This document shows positions 35,823-45,436 of a DNA stretch of 64,000 nt, in pieces. The stretch is from the NCBI GenBank assembly GCA_041635475.1, contig JBFKVA010000003.1:1-64000 (forward strand), in the 5' to 3' direction. The position numbers were made by a program, and so were the translations under genes. This DNA comes from GCA-020352575 sp041635475 (GTDB taxonomy: Bacteria > Actinomycetota > Acidimicrobiia > Spongiisociales > JAENVV01). The notes below the pieces were generated by a model, which made no database searches, had not been told where the DNA came from, and saw nothing but the letters and a program-made list of their open reading frames with translations. Within the stretch, counting starts at the first letter, position 1. The number at the start of each line of letters is the position of its first letter.

Positions 35823-36140
35823 TCAGTGGCCACCCGACGCATCGTCGACCCACGTCGCCCAGGCGACGCCGGCCCGCTCCTCGTATCGGACCTCGATCGG
35901 GTCCCCCGAGCGCAGGTGGTCGGCGAGGTGCACGAGCGGGAACCCCGGGTTCCCCGTGTCGGGGTCGGGGACGAACGTCAGGCGCTCCTCCTCGGGGGTG
36001 ACGATCGTGAACGAGTCCACGGTGGAGAGGTTCCCGTCGACGGCGATGACGACGCCGACGACGGCGGGACCGTCGGGCGGTTGGGCGCACCCCACCAGAG
36101 CCAACCCGAGCACGCCAAGGCCAACCAGCAGCCTCGTCAC
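35823..36140 (-). CDS. Small lipoprotein at the end of the caa3 oxidase operon
   Basis: This 105-residue protein starts at a GTG that overlaps the ctaG stop (GTGA). It has a lipobox ending LALVGC, at Cys18, and a compact beta-rich domain (VVGVVIAVDGNLSTVDSFTIV) followed by HLADHLRSGDPIEVRYEE. The mature part looks like a small OB-like barrel, but this is only an impression. Tight coupling to ctaG suggests a role in oxidase assembly or copper delivery on the outer face. I do not recognise the family. Confidence 0.65.
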   Translation of the reverse strand: MTRLLVGLGVLGLALVGCAQPPDGPAVVGVVIAVDGNLSTVDSFTIVTPEEERLTFVPDPDTGNPGFPLVHLADHLRSGDPIEVRYEERAGVAWATWVDDASGGH

Positions 36141-36970
36141 GTCCCGACTCCGAGTCGCTCGTCCGGCTGCTGGCGGTCCTCCGCCGCCTGCTCGGCCGAC
36201 CAGCGGAACCAGATCGTGGCGATCACCCCCCACAGCGTGAAGCTGCCGGCCAGCTTCATGATGATGCCGGCGATCGTCTGGTCCTCGAGCGCGGTCCATC
36301 CGAACAGCCGCGGGAACGTGTCGTAGATCGGGTAGATCACCGAGCTCCCGAAGGTGAGGAAGGCCGCCGGGACGATCGGGAGCACCGAGTGCCCCATGAG
36401 ATACAGCATCTGCATCGGCCGGGACAGGGTCGGCACCTCGGGAAGGGGCGAGAGGACCGGCATCCACATGGCCAGTCCCGACAGGAACATGGCCACGTGC
36501 ACGGCGAAGTGCCAGGGGGCACTCGTCACCATTGCCTCCACGATGACCGGCCAGTGGAGCCCGACGAAGACGACATTGAACAGGACGAACGCCCGGAGCG
36601 GCCGCGAGACCCACCGGATGAACCCGAGCAGCCGTGTCTCCACGACGACGAGTTCGGCCAGCCACCGCGGCGTGCCCATGAGCAGGAGGGGGGCCGTGAC
36701 GAAGGCGATCACGAGGTGCTCCACCATGTGGGCGGAGAACATGGACCCTTCGGCCAGGTCATGGAACGGCCAGTCGGACACCAACCACAGGGCGGCGACC
36801 CCCGTGTACCACTGCCACATCTGCCGACGGGTCACCACGGGCTCGCCCATCACCTTCAGCGGCCCGATTCGACGCACCGCGTAGGCGTAGCCGGCGGCGA
36901 GCAGGACGACCGTCATCCAGACGTCCGGGTGGGGGTGCCACGTGAGCACCTCACGCAGTTCGGGGGTCAC
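36137..36970 (-). CDS. ctaG: Cytochrome c oxidase assembly protein, caa3 CtaG type
   Basis: This 277-residue integral-membrane protein belongs to the caa3_CtaG family (PF09678), needed for assembly of caa3 oxidase, probably through copper insertion. It has about seven helices and the conserved histidines SDWPFHDLAEGSMFSAHMVEH and VGLHWP. It starts at a GTG one base after the stop of the subunit IV gene and overlaps the downstream lipoprotein gene. The unrelated CtaG/Cox11 of proteobacteria shares only the name. Confidence 0.9.
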   Translation of the reverse strand: MTPELREVLTWHPHPDVWMTVVLLAAGYAYAVRRIGPLKVMGEPVVTRRQMWQWYTGVAALWLVSDWPFHDLAEGSMFSAHMVEHLVIAFVTAPLLLMGTPRWLAELVVVETRLLGFIRWVSRPLRAFVLFNVVFVGLHWPVIVEAMVTSAPWHFAVHVAMFLSGLAMWMPVLSPLPEVPTLSRPMQMLYLMGHSVLPIVPAAFLTFGSSVIYPIYDTFPRLFGWTALEDQTIAGIIMKLAGSFTLWGVIATIWFRWSAEQAAEDRQQPDERLGVGT

Positions 36971-36971
36971 G

Positions 36972-37271
36972 TCAACCGCGGGCGAACGCCAGGGCCATCT
37001 CGGTGAGGACCACGGCGTAGACCCCGAGGGCGATGACGAATCCGATCGAGAAGAAGCGGCTCACGAGCGGTCGTTCGAACTTGACGTGCATGAACCAGCC
37101 CACGACGGTGAGGAACTTCACCGCGGCCAGGATGAGGAGGGCGGGCGAGGTCATCGACGGCGTCACCCCATCCACCCCCGCCTCGAGGTAGAAGAGGCCG
37201 ACCTCGACGGCGGTGAGGACCGCCAAGAAGATGGCCACCCGGATGTACTGCTTGGGGGTTGGATGAGCCAT
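36972..37271 (-). CDS. ctaF: Cytochrome c oxidase subunit IV
   Basis: This 99-residue protein has three membrane helices (VAIFLAVLTAVEVGLFY, ALLILAAVKFLTVVGWFMHV, FFSIGFVIALGVYAVVL). The middle helix carries the WFMHVKFE motif typical of prokaryotic subunit IV (COX4_pro). It stabilises the oxidase core and contains no cofactor. The gene lies between ctaE and ctaG with an eight-base gap to ctaE. Confidence 0.88.
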   Translation of the reverse strand: MAHPTPKQYIRVAIFLAVLTAVEVGLFYLEAGVDGVTPSMTSPALLILAAVKFLTVVGWFMHVKFERPLVSRFFSIGFVIALGVYAVVLTEMALAFARG

Positions 37272-37279
37272 GCGAGGTC

Positions 37280-37870
37280 CTAGGGGATGAGGTAGATGAT
37301 CGTGAAGATCACGATCCAGATGATGTCGACGAAGTGCCAGTAGAGGCCCACCAACTCCAGGTTGAGGCCCTGGGCCTCGGAGAGGCCGTCGTTGCGCAGG
37401 GAGATCACGAACAGGATCACGAGCATGAGGACGCCGACGGCCACGTGGGTCCCGTGGAACCCGGTGAGTAGGAAGAACGACGACCACACCGGTGCCACCC
37501 CCAGCCCGGCGCCGGCGTCGAAGAACTCGCTGAACTCGAAGAACTGTCCACCGAGGAACGTCACGCCCAGCCCGGCGGTGGCAAGCAGCCACGTCCGGGC
37601 CGAGCCCTGGTCGCCTTCGGCGAGGGCGTGGTGGGCGAGCACCATCGTCAAGGAGGACATGAGCAGCACGAACGACGAGATCGACGTGAACGGGATGTCG
37701 TAGAAGTTCACCGGATGGAGGGCGTCCGTCACCGGGAGCCGGCCCTTGAACAGCAGGTAGTTGGAGATGAACGCGCCGAAGAGCAGGAACTCCGAACTGA
37801 GGAAGGCCCACATCGCGAGCTTCCGGTTCTCGATACCGGTGCTTTCGTGCACGTCGTGCGGAGCGCTCAT
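37280..37870 (-). CDS. ctaE: Cytochrome c oxidase subunit III
   Basis: This 196-residue subunit has five membrane helices, the size of the short form found in caa3 and actinobacterial oxidases. Family motifs are visible: SEFLLFGAFISNYLLF, LTGFHGTHVAVGVLML and GLYWHFVDIIWIVIFTIIYL near the end. It binds lipid and supports proton uptake. ATG at 37870 overlaps the ctaD stop by four bases. Confidence 0.93.
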   Translation of the reverse strand: MSAPHDVHESTGIENRKLAMWAFLSSEFLLFGAFISNYLLFKGRLPVTDALHPVNFYDIPFTSISSFVLLMSSLTMVLAHHALAEGDQGSARTWLLATAGLGVTFLGGQFFEFSEFFDAGAGLGVAPVWSSFFLLTGFHGTHVAVGVLMLVILFVISLRNDGLSEAQGLNLELVGLYWHFVDIIWIVIFTIIYLIP

Positions 37871-39855
37871 ACGGCGTCGACCTCCTGGGAGTCGTGCGGC
37901 TCCTCGAGGGGTTCGACGGACCAGCCCACGAACGACCCGATCATGATCAGGGCCCCGGTGACCAGCAGGGGGAGCCCGGTGCCGGCAGCGAGGTAGGCCA
38001 ACCCGTAGGCGAGGAAGAAGATCCCGACGCCGACGAGGAACGGGAAGTACGACGGGGCCGGAAGGTGGATGACTTCCTTGGGGTTGCGCCCGTCCTCGAC
38101 CAGTCGGGCGAGGTACTCCGCCAGGTCGGGGCGGGGGACCGCCCGTCCCTCGTCATCCTCGCCGTACTTGCGATGCCAGAAATCGTCGAGCTTGGTGATC
38201 GTCGGGGTCTCGGCGAAGTTGTAGGCGGGCACCGGCAGCGGCAGCGACCACTCGATCGTGCGGGCGTCCCACGGGTCGATCTCGGCGATGGTGCCGTTCC
38301 GCTTCGATCGGATGAAGTTGATGGCGAAGATCAGCACGCTGGTGGCGATCGTGAACGCGCCGATGGTCGCCACGAGGTTCCACAGGCCGACGCCCCGGCC
38401 CATCTCCTCGAACCAGACCCACGTCCGCCGGGGCATGCCCTGCAAGCCCAGCCAGTGCATCGGGGCGAAGGTCAGGTTCATGCCCGTGAACATGGTCCAG
38501 AACTGGAGCTTGCCGATTCGCTCGTTCATCATCCGGCCGGTGAGGTGGGGGAAGTAGTAGTAGAGGCCGGCGAACAGGCCCATGACCGCTCCCCCGAAGA
38601 GCACATAGTGGAAGTGGCCGACGATGTAGTACGTGTCGGTCTGCTGCCAGTTGGAGGGGACGATCGAGTGGGTGACCCCCGACAGTCCCCCGATGACGAA
38701 GAGGGAGACGAAGCCGATTGCGAAGAGCATCGGCGTGGTGAACCGGATCTTGCCTCCCCACATGGTGCCCAGCCAGTTGAAGATCTTGATGCCGGTCGGC
38801 ACGGCGATGGTCATCGTCGCCAGGCCGAACGCGGCCTGGGCGACCGGGGTGATCCCGGAGGCGTACATGTGGTGGGCCCACACCCCGAACCCGAGGAACC
38901 CGATGGCCGCCCCGGCGAACACCACGGCCGAGTACCCGAAGAGTGGTTTGCGGCTGAACGTGGGCAGCACTTCTGACACGATGCCCATCGCCGGCAGCAC
39001 GATGATGTAGACCTCCGGGTGCCCGAACAGCCAGAACAGATGCTGCCAGAGGACCGGGTCTCCCCCGGCGGCGGCGTCGTAGAAGACCGTCCCGAACTGG
39101 CGGTCGAACATGAGCATGAACACCGCCGCGGTGATGATCGGAAGCGAGAAGAGCAGGAGGAAGGCGGTGACGAAGGTCATCCAGACGAACACCGGCATGC
39201 GCAGCAGCTTCATGCCCTTGGCCCGCATGTTGAGGATCGTCACGATGAAGTTGATCGACGAGATGAGCGATGCCAGGCCGAGCACCTGGAGGCCCACCGT
39301 GTAGTAGTCCATGGCGGACCCGGGCGAGTAGGTGGTGAGGCTGTTGGGGGCGTACCCGAACCACCCCCCGTTGGGTCCCGAACCCAGCCAGGACGCCGTC
39401 TCGGCCCCGCCGGGGAGGTTTCCGCCGATCGGGGCGCCGGCGGTTCCGAAGATGAACGACGACGAGACGAAGAGCGCACCGAAGAGGAAGATCCAGAACG
39501 ACAGGGCGTTCATCCTCGGGAACGCCACGTCGCGGGCCCCGATCATGAGGGGCAGGAGGTAGTTGAAGAACGCCGCCGCCATCGGCATCACGAAGAGGAA
39601 CACCATGATCACGCCGTGGGTGGTCATGAGCGTGTTGTATTCGGCGGCCGAGAGGAAGTCGTTGTCGGGCCGGGCGAGTTGGAGGCGGATGAGGAGCGCC
39701 TCGATGCCGCCGATGAGGAAGCCGAAGAACGCCGAGTAGCCGTACAGGATCCCGATCCGCTTGTGATCGGTGGTGGTGACCCACCCCCAGAAGCCGTCGG
39801 TGGACGATGGGCGTCGAAAGACGGTGCGGGTGGGGCGGGTGAGCGTGCCGGCCAT
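37867..39855 (-). CDS. ctaD: Cytochrome c oxidase subunit I
   Basis: This 662-residue catalytic subunit reduces O2 to water and pumps protons. It carries heme a, heme a3 and CuB. The sequence contains TTHGVIMVFLFVMP (low-spin heme histidine), FWLFGHPEVYIIVLPAMGI with the CuB His and cross-linked Tyr, AHHMYASG with the two further CuB histidines, and DTYYIVGHFHYVL with the a3 ligand. An extra C-terminal extension with two more helices follows. The start is the ATG at 39855, which overlaps the ctaC stop by one base (TGATG). Confidence 0.95.
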   Translation of the reverse strand: MAGTLTRPTRTVFRRPSSTDGFWGWVTTTDHKRIGILYGYSAFFGFLIGGIEALLIRLQLARPDNDFLSAAEYNTLMTTHGVIMVFLFVMPMAAAFFNYLLPLMIGARDVAFPRMNALSFWIFLFGALFVSSSFIFGTAGAPIGGNLPGGAETASWLGSGPNGGWFGYAPNSLTTYSPGSAMDYYTVGLQVLGLASLISSINFIVTILNMRAKGMKLLRMPVFVWMTFVTAFLLLFSLPIITAAVFMLMFDRQFGTVFYDAAAGGDPVLWQHLFWLFGHPEVYIIVLPAMGIVSEVLPTFSRKPLFGYSAVVFAGAAIGFLGFGVWAHHMYASGITPVAQAAFGLATMTIAVPTGIKIFNWLGTMWGGKIRFTTPMLFAIGFVSLFVIGGLSGVTHSIVPSNWQQTDTYYIVGHFHYVLFGGAVMGLFAGLYYYFPHLTGRMMNERIGKLQFWTMFTGMNLTFAPMHWLGLQGMPRRTWVWFEEMGRGVGLWNLVATIGAFTIATSVLIFAINFIRSKRNGTIAEIDPWDARTIEWSLPLPVPAYNFAETPTITKLDDFWHRKYGEDDEGRAVPRPDLAEYLARLVEDGRNPKEVIHLPAPSYFPFLVGVGIFFLAYGLAYLAAGTGLPLLVTGALIMIGSFVGWSVEPLEEPHDSQEVDAV

Positions 39856-40892
39856 CAGTCCAGGCTCCTCAGGTAGGCCACGAGCGCTTCGATCTGGGCA
39901 GGGGTGAGGTCGAGGTCGGGCATGAAGGATCCCGGCTTCCACTGCGGCGGGTCCGCCAGCCACATGGCCAGCGCGTCGGGATCCTCCGCTTCCAGGGTGG
40001 AGCCGGCGAACGACCCCCGGCTGGCAAAGTGCGTGAGCTCGGGCCCGATGGCGATGACGTTGGACACGGAGCTGTTGTTCACGCCCCGGATGAGATGGCA
40101 GGCCGAGCAGGCGAGGCTGTTGAAGAGCTCAAGACCCTCGGCCTCGAGTGACCCGGCGGTCGGTTCGACTGCCGGGAGGTCCTGGGCCGCCAGCCACGCC
40201 TCGAAGTCGGACGGCTCCTTGGCGATCACGCGCATGCGCATCCGGGCGTGCGAGAGCCCGCAGAACTCGGCGCAGTGCCCGAAGTACTCACCGGGCTCGT
40301 CGGCCAGCATGAGGAGGGTCGTCTCCTGGCCGGGGACGAGGTAGCGCTTGCCGTTGAGTTTGGGGATCCAGAAGTTGTGGAGAACGTCGTCGGACTCCAT
40401 CGACAGGCAGACTTCCTGGTCGGTGGGGATCACCAACTCGTTGGCGGTCCAAATGCCGGCCTCCGGGTAGCGGTACTCGAACCACCACTGGTGCCCGATG
40501 ACGTCGACGTGGTAGGCGTCGGGCGCACACTCGGTGTACTTGAACACGCGCGACACGGTGGGCACGGCGATGGCGGCGAGGATGAGAATGGGGATGACCG
40601 TCCACACGACCTCGAGCTTGGCGTTGCCGTGCACCTGCCGGGGTTCGGACTCGTCACCCTGGCGTGCCCGGAATCGGATGAGGAGGTATACGAGGCCGCC
40701 TTGGACGAGCACGAAGACGCCGGTGGCGATCCAGAACACGAGCCAGTAGAGGCCGGCCAGGTCCTCGGCAATCGGTCCTTCGGGGGCGAGTGAATCGAGG
40801 ACGCCGTCCTGGATCGTGAGTGAGCAACCGGCCAGAACCACAGCCATGACGGCGAGTGGCACAAGCCGGCCAAACCCACGGATGCGATTCAC
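39855..40892 (-). CDS. ctaC: Cytochrome c oxidase subunit II with fused cytochrome c domain (caa3 type)
   Basis: This 345-residue lipoprotein (lipobox ending at Cys23) accepts electrons at its CuA centre. After two membrane helices (about residues 45-72 and 96-113), the CuA ligands are H172 and the C207-x-E-x-C211-x3-H215-x2-M218 set in HCAEFCGLSHARM. A C-terminal cytochrome c domain has C262-SA-C265-H266 with probable axial Met in GSFMPDLDLT. This fusion defines the caa3 type. The start is GTG with an AAGGA ribosome site, behind a good promoter. Confidence 0.95.
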   Translation of the reverse strand: MNRIRGFGRLVPLAVMAVVLAGCSLTIQDGVLDSLAPEGPIAEDLAGLYWLVFWIATGVFVLVQGGLVYLLIRFRARQGDESEPRQVHGNAKLEVVWTVIPILILAAIAVPTVSRVFKYTECAPDAYHVDVIGHQWWFEYRYPEAGIWTANELVIPTDQEVCLSMESDDVLHNFWIPKLNGKRYLVPGQETTLLMLADEPGEYFGHCAEFCGLSHARMRMRVIAKEPSDFEAWLAAQDLPAVEPTAGSLEAEGLELFNSLACSACHLIRGVNNSSVSNVIAIGPELTHFASRGSFAGSTLEAEDPDALAMWLADPPQWKPGSFMPDLDLTPAQIEALVAYLRSLD

Positions 40893-40959
40893 GTCGTGTC
40901 CTTCCTCAGTACCCGGGGGCGACGCTCGTTGCACCGCCCGCCGCGGCGCGACGAAGGGC

Positions 40960-40987
40960 ATACTAAGCACCGCCCATCGGCGTGCAA
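40960..40987 (-). promoter_or_regulatory. Promoter of the ctaC-D-E-F-G operon
   Basis: On the minus strand TTGCAC (40982-40987) and TAGTAT (40960-40965) are 16 bases apart. The transcript would have a leader of about 60 bases with an AAGGA site before the GTG, so this operon, unlike most neighbours, is not leaderless. Confidence 0.6.
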
Positions 40988-41040
40988 AGATTCTCCGGAC
41001 GAACGGTTTTCCTCGGGCCGACACGCTCCCCTCCTCGACC

Positions 41041-41865
41041 TCATCGAGCTGCCGCCTCCACCGCGTCCCGCAGTTCGGCGTCACCCATCGCCCCCTCGAG
41101 ACGGGCCACGACGACGCCGTCGGAACCGATCACGAACGTCCAGGGCTCCGACGGGAGGTCCCACTCCACCACGGCGGGGACGAGTTCGAGTCGCTCCGGG
41201 TCGTCGAGGTTCGTGTACACCTCGACGTGGATCCAGGTGATCGCCGCGTCCCCCAGGTCGGCCTTGAGCGCCTTGACCTGTTCCAGCATCGGACCGCAGG
41301 TGGCGGTCTGGCAGAAGGCCGGGGTGGCGAACACGAGCACGATCGGAGTGCCGAGCGTGAGCGCTTCGTCCAACGACACCGCGTACAGCGTCGGGTCGGG
41401 ATCGGGATCGGTGGTGATGTCGGAGAGGTCGTCCTGGCCGGCATCCTCCAGGGTGGCGGTGGCGCTGGCGACGGCGGGCTCGCCGACGTCGGGGACGACG
41501 GAGTCCGCCTCGACCATGAACGGGGAGTCGGCGGTCGGCTTCCCACCGGTGGGCGTGAGGACGGCGTTCCAGATGCCGGCCTCGTCGAACGGGACCCGGG
41601 CCACGTACAGCCCGCGGACGCCTTCGAGCATCCAGATGAACTCGGTGGGGTGGGTCGTCGTCACGCCCGACGGACTCGTCAGCTCGAGGGTCGTGGGGAT
41701 GTCCGGTCCGGAAAGGTCGGCACCGTCGTCGCCGCGGTGGGCGAGCACGAGTCGCTGCTCACCGACCCCGATGGAGCCTTGGCCGTTGGCGACGACCGCC
41801 AGGCCCTCGGACGCCGGGCTGCAGGCCGCGACGGCGAACGCGAGGACCACGAGGAGAAGGCGCAT
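41041..41865 (-). CDS. Thioredoxin-like lipoprotein
   Basis: This 274-residue exported protein has a lipobox ending VAAC (Cys15), a beta-rich N-terminal half and a thioredoxin-like C-terminal half. The C-terminal half has ATPAFCQTATCGPML, a C-x4-C pair in the position of the redox motif and similar to Sco/redoxin proteins. Its place between ctaC and ctaB suggests copper or disulfide handling during oxidase assembly; this is inference. TACGCT seven bases before the ATG supports the start. Confidence 0.75.
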   Translation of the reverse strand: MRLLLVVLAFAVAACSPASEGLAVVANGQGSIGVGEQRLVLAHRGDDGADLSGPDIPTTLELTSPSGVTTTHPTEFIWMLEGVRGLYVARVPFDEAGIWNAVLTPTGGKPTADSPFMVEADSVVPDVGEPAVASATATLEDAGQDDLSDITTDPDPDPTLYAVSLDEALTLGTPIVLVFATPAFCQTATCGPMLEQVKALKADLGDAAITWIHVEVYTNLDDPERLELVPAVVEWDLPSEPWTFVIGSDGVVVARLEGAMGDAELRDAVEAAAR

Positions 41866-41872
41866 CGGCGCG

Positions 41873-41878
41873 AGCGTA
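41873..41878 (-). promoter_or_regulatory. -10 box of thioredoxin-like lipoprotein gene (TACGCT)
   Basis: TACGCT on the minus strand ends seven bases before the ATG at 41865. Confidence 0.52.
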
Positions 41879-41937
41879 GCCTGCCATCGACCGCTCGACG
41901 GGGGCCGCGGTACCCGGCGTACCGGGAACCCTGCCGC

Positions 41938-41943
41938 TAGCCT
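41938..41943 (+). promoter_or_regulatory. -10 box of ctaB (TAGCCT)
   Basis: TAGCCT ends ten bases before the ATG at 41954, so the leader would be only three or four bases. Confidence 0.45.
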
Positions 41944-41953
41944 CCCGCGCCGT

Positions 41954-42856
41954 ATGAGCGACGCACCCGTCATCACCGACCCCCTGGCTGCGCGCAGCGG
42001 CCTCGTCGACACCGTCCGGGTGTACATCGCCCTCACGAAGCCGAGGATCATCGAGCTGCTCCTCATCACGACGATCCCCTCGATGGTGCTCGCCGCCGGG
42101 CGATGGCCGTCCACCTGGCTCGTGCTCACCACGCTCGTCGGCGGTTCGTTCTCGGCAGCCGGCGCCAACGCTATCAACAGCTACGTCGACCGCGACATCG
42201 ACCCGACGATGCGCCGCACCTCCCGCCGGCCCCTGGCCCGCAAGGTCGTGCCCCCGGATCACGCACTCGTGTTCGGCGTGGTCCTCGGGGCCATCGGCTT
42301 CGTGTGGTTGTGGATCACGACGAACCTCTTGGCCGCCTCCCTGTCCACGGCCGCCCTGCTCTTCTACGTCTTCGTCTACTCGATCTGGCTCAAGCGCAGC
42401 ACCCCGCACAACATCGTGATCGGCGGGGCCGCCGGGGCCGCCCCGGTCCTCGTGGGGTGGGCCGTCGTGACCGGCTCTCTGGCCCTGGAGCCCTGGTTGT
42501 TCTTCGCGGTCGTCTTTTACTGGACGCCGCCGCACTTCTGGGCCCTGTCGATGAAGTACAAGGACGACTACGCGGCAGCGGGCGTGCCCATGCTGCCCGT
42601 CGTCCACGGCGAGGAGCGGACGGTGCGCTCGATCATTCGCTACGCCTCGATCCTGTTCCTCATCGCCGCCGCCCTCGGGATCGCCGCCGGCCTCTCGTGG
42701 CTCTACCTCTCGGTGGTGGTGATGTCGAGCGTGTGGTTCCTGTGGGAAGCCGTTCGCCTGTTGAGCGACACCTCGCGGGCGATGAAGGTGTTCCACTACT
42801 CCAACATCCACCTGACCCTCCTCTCGGCAGCCATGGTGGCCGACGTCCTCCTCTGA
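41954..42856 (+). CDS. ctaB: Protoheme IX farnesyltransferase (heme O synthase)
   Basis: This 300-residue UbiA-family membrane enzyme attaches a farnesyl tail to heme b, giving heme o, the precursor of the heme a used by the caa3 oxidase beside it. The prenyl-diphosphate motif is NSYVDRDIDPTMRRTSRRPL, and WTPPHFWALSMKYKDDY is the second conserved site. About eight helices are visible. The open frame runs far upstream, but ATG at 41954 is the first that fits. No ctaA (heme A synthase) lies in this window. Confidence 0.93.
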   Translation: MSDAPVITDPLAARSGLVDTVRVYIALTKPRIIELLLITTIPSMVLAAGRWPSTWLVLTTLVGGSFSAAGANAINSYVDRDIDPTMRRTSRRPLARKVVPPDHALVFGVVLGAIGFVWLWITTNLLAASLSTAALLFYVFVYSIWLKRSTPHNIVIGGAAGAAPVLVGWAVVTGSLALEPWLFFAVVFYWTPPHFWALSMKYKDDYAAAGVPMLPVVHGEERTVRSIIRYASILFLIAAALGIAAGLSWLYLSVVVMSSVWFLWEAVRLLSDTSRAMKVFHYSNIHLTLLSAAMVADVLL

Positions 42857-42863
42857 TCCGGCC

Positions 42864-43573
42864 TCACTCCTCCCAACGGAACGTCTTGGAGGCGGCCAGG
42901 GGGGCAGCGATCGCCCACACCGCCAGCACGATCCACACCGACGCCGTCACTTCGCCGGCTCCGGTCGCCCACCGGAACAGGCCGGCCAAGGGGGCCGCCG
43001 GCAGGAGGTTGGACAAGGCGACGACCCCGTCGGAGAGATAGTCGGCGGGCACGAAGACATCTCCGATCCCCAGGAACACGAAGTAGAGGCCGTTGGCCAG
43101 GGCCAGGGTTGCCTCGGCCCGGAGGCGACCCGCCATCAACATGGCGAGCCCGGCCGGGCCCACGGTTCCCAACACGAGACCCGCCACCAACCCCAGGAGG
43201 CGCACGTCCGGCGCCCAGTCGAACACGGTCGCCGCCACGATCCAGAGCAGCGCCAGCTGCAGGACCTCGATCACGGCCACCGAGAGCGCCTTGGCCAGGA
43301 TGAGCGTCAGGCGCGACACCGGGGTTGCCCCCAACCGCTTCAGCACACCGTACTTGCGCTCGAACCCGGTGGCGACCGCCAAACCCACGAACGCCGACGA
43401 GATGATGGAGAGGGCGAACAGCCCGGGGACGAGGGTCTCGATCTCGATCCCGAGGATGCCGGTCCACCCGACGAAGAACAGCAGGCCCAGTGGGATGAGG
43501 AACGTCAACAGGACCGACTCGCCGCGACGGAGCGTGATGAGGAGATCGGCCTTGGCAATCGCACGGAGGGACG

Positions 43574-43577
<4 letters not shown>
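42864..43577 (-). CDS. ABC transporter permease (ABC-2 type)
   Basis: This 237-residue membrane protein has six helices and the shape of an ABC-2 export permease (LLITLRRGESVLLTFLIPLG at the start, then GFERKYGVLKRLGATPVSRL, typical of drug or Nod-factor exporters). It overlaps the ATPase gene by four bases. Together they make a half-size exporter of the DrrAB type. The substrate is unknown. Confidence 0.85.
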
Positions 43578-44472
<895 letters not shown>

Positions 44473-44476
<4 letters not shown>

Positions 44477-45393
44477 GCAACCGCCTCGGCCAGCCGCATG
44501 ATCGCGGCCGCGTACTCGGACGGGTGGGTGAGGGGGCCTTCGTGGCGGGCACCGATGATCTCGGCGACCTCGTGGAGGTTCGGGACGCGGCCAACGACCT
44601 CATACTGTGCCGTCGGCTGCACGATCTGGTCCTTCGTGTTGATGATGACGGTGGTGGGGGCCGTGATCTCCCTCAGCCACTCGGCCGAGTCGAACCGCGT
44701 CACCGCGAACCCGGCCTCCCAGTAGAGGGTGGCGTCGCGGTTGAGGTGCTCCTGCCAGAACCATCGGAGGTGCTCGGGGGCCACGGCCCGGCTGTCCTGG
44801 AGGATCTTCGTCCGCAGCCAGGAGTGCTCGATGCGGCTGACCCGACCGAACGCCCGCAGGACGATGATCCCCGCCCTGAGCGCGACGCCCTGCCATCCCT
44901 TCGTGCCCGGCGGGGTCGAGGCGGTGGCGGCCAGCACCAGTCCTCTGACGAGGTGTGGGTGCCTGCGGGCGAGGGACTGGGCGATCATGCCCCCCATCGA
45001 GTAGCCGACGACGACCGCCGACTCGATGCCCAGGGCCGCCATGACCCCGGCCGCGTCGTCGGCGTTGCCCGCGATGTCGTATCCACCTCGAATGTGGTCG
45101 GACTTGCCGGTGTTGCGGTTGTCGATGGCGACGACCCGGAACCGGTCGGCCATCTCGGGGATGAGGGCGTGGAAGACGACGAGGCTGTGGTCACCCCACC
45201 CGTGCAGGAGGACGATTGGCGGGGCCTCCGGCGGCCCCGCCTCGCGGACGAACAGTTCGAGGTCGCCCACGAACACCGACCGGCCCGGGAGCCGGAGCGG
45301 GTGGACCTGGCCGGCCGGGAACGAGGGTTGGGACTCGGGGCCGAACAGCCGCCACAGGAGCCACCCCGCAAGGAGCCGCTTGAGCACGTGCAT
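44473..45393 (-). CDS. Alpha/beta hydrolase
   Basis: This 306-residue hydrolase has VLLHGWGDHSLV (oxyanion region), DNRNTGKSD and the nucleophile elbow VGYSMGGMI, with the charge-relay Asp and His in the C-terminal half (IGARHEGPLTHPSEYA). An N-terminal hydrophobic segment precedes the domain. It leads the ABC exporter operon through a four-base overlap and has its own -10 box, so it is separable from the boxB gene upstream. The product may be handled by the exporter. Substrate unknown. Confidence 0.8.
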
Positions 45394-45399
45394 GGACAG

Positions 45400-45405
45400 A
45401 GGCTA
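45400..45405 (-). promoter_or_regulatory. -10 box of hydrolase-ABC operon (TAGCCT)
   Basis: TAGCCT on the minus strand ends six bases before the ATG at 45393, within the 43-base gap after boxB. Confidence 0.55.
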
Positions 45406-45436
45406 TCGCCCCCCAGGGCACAGCCGAACCCGGGGG

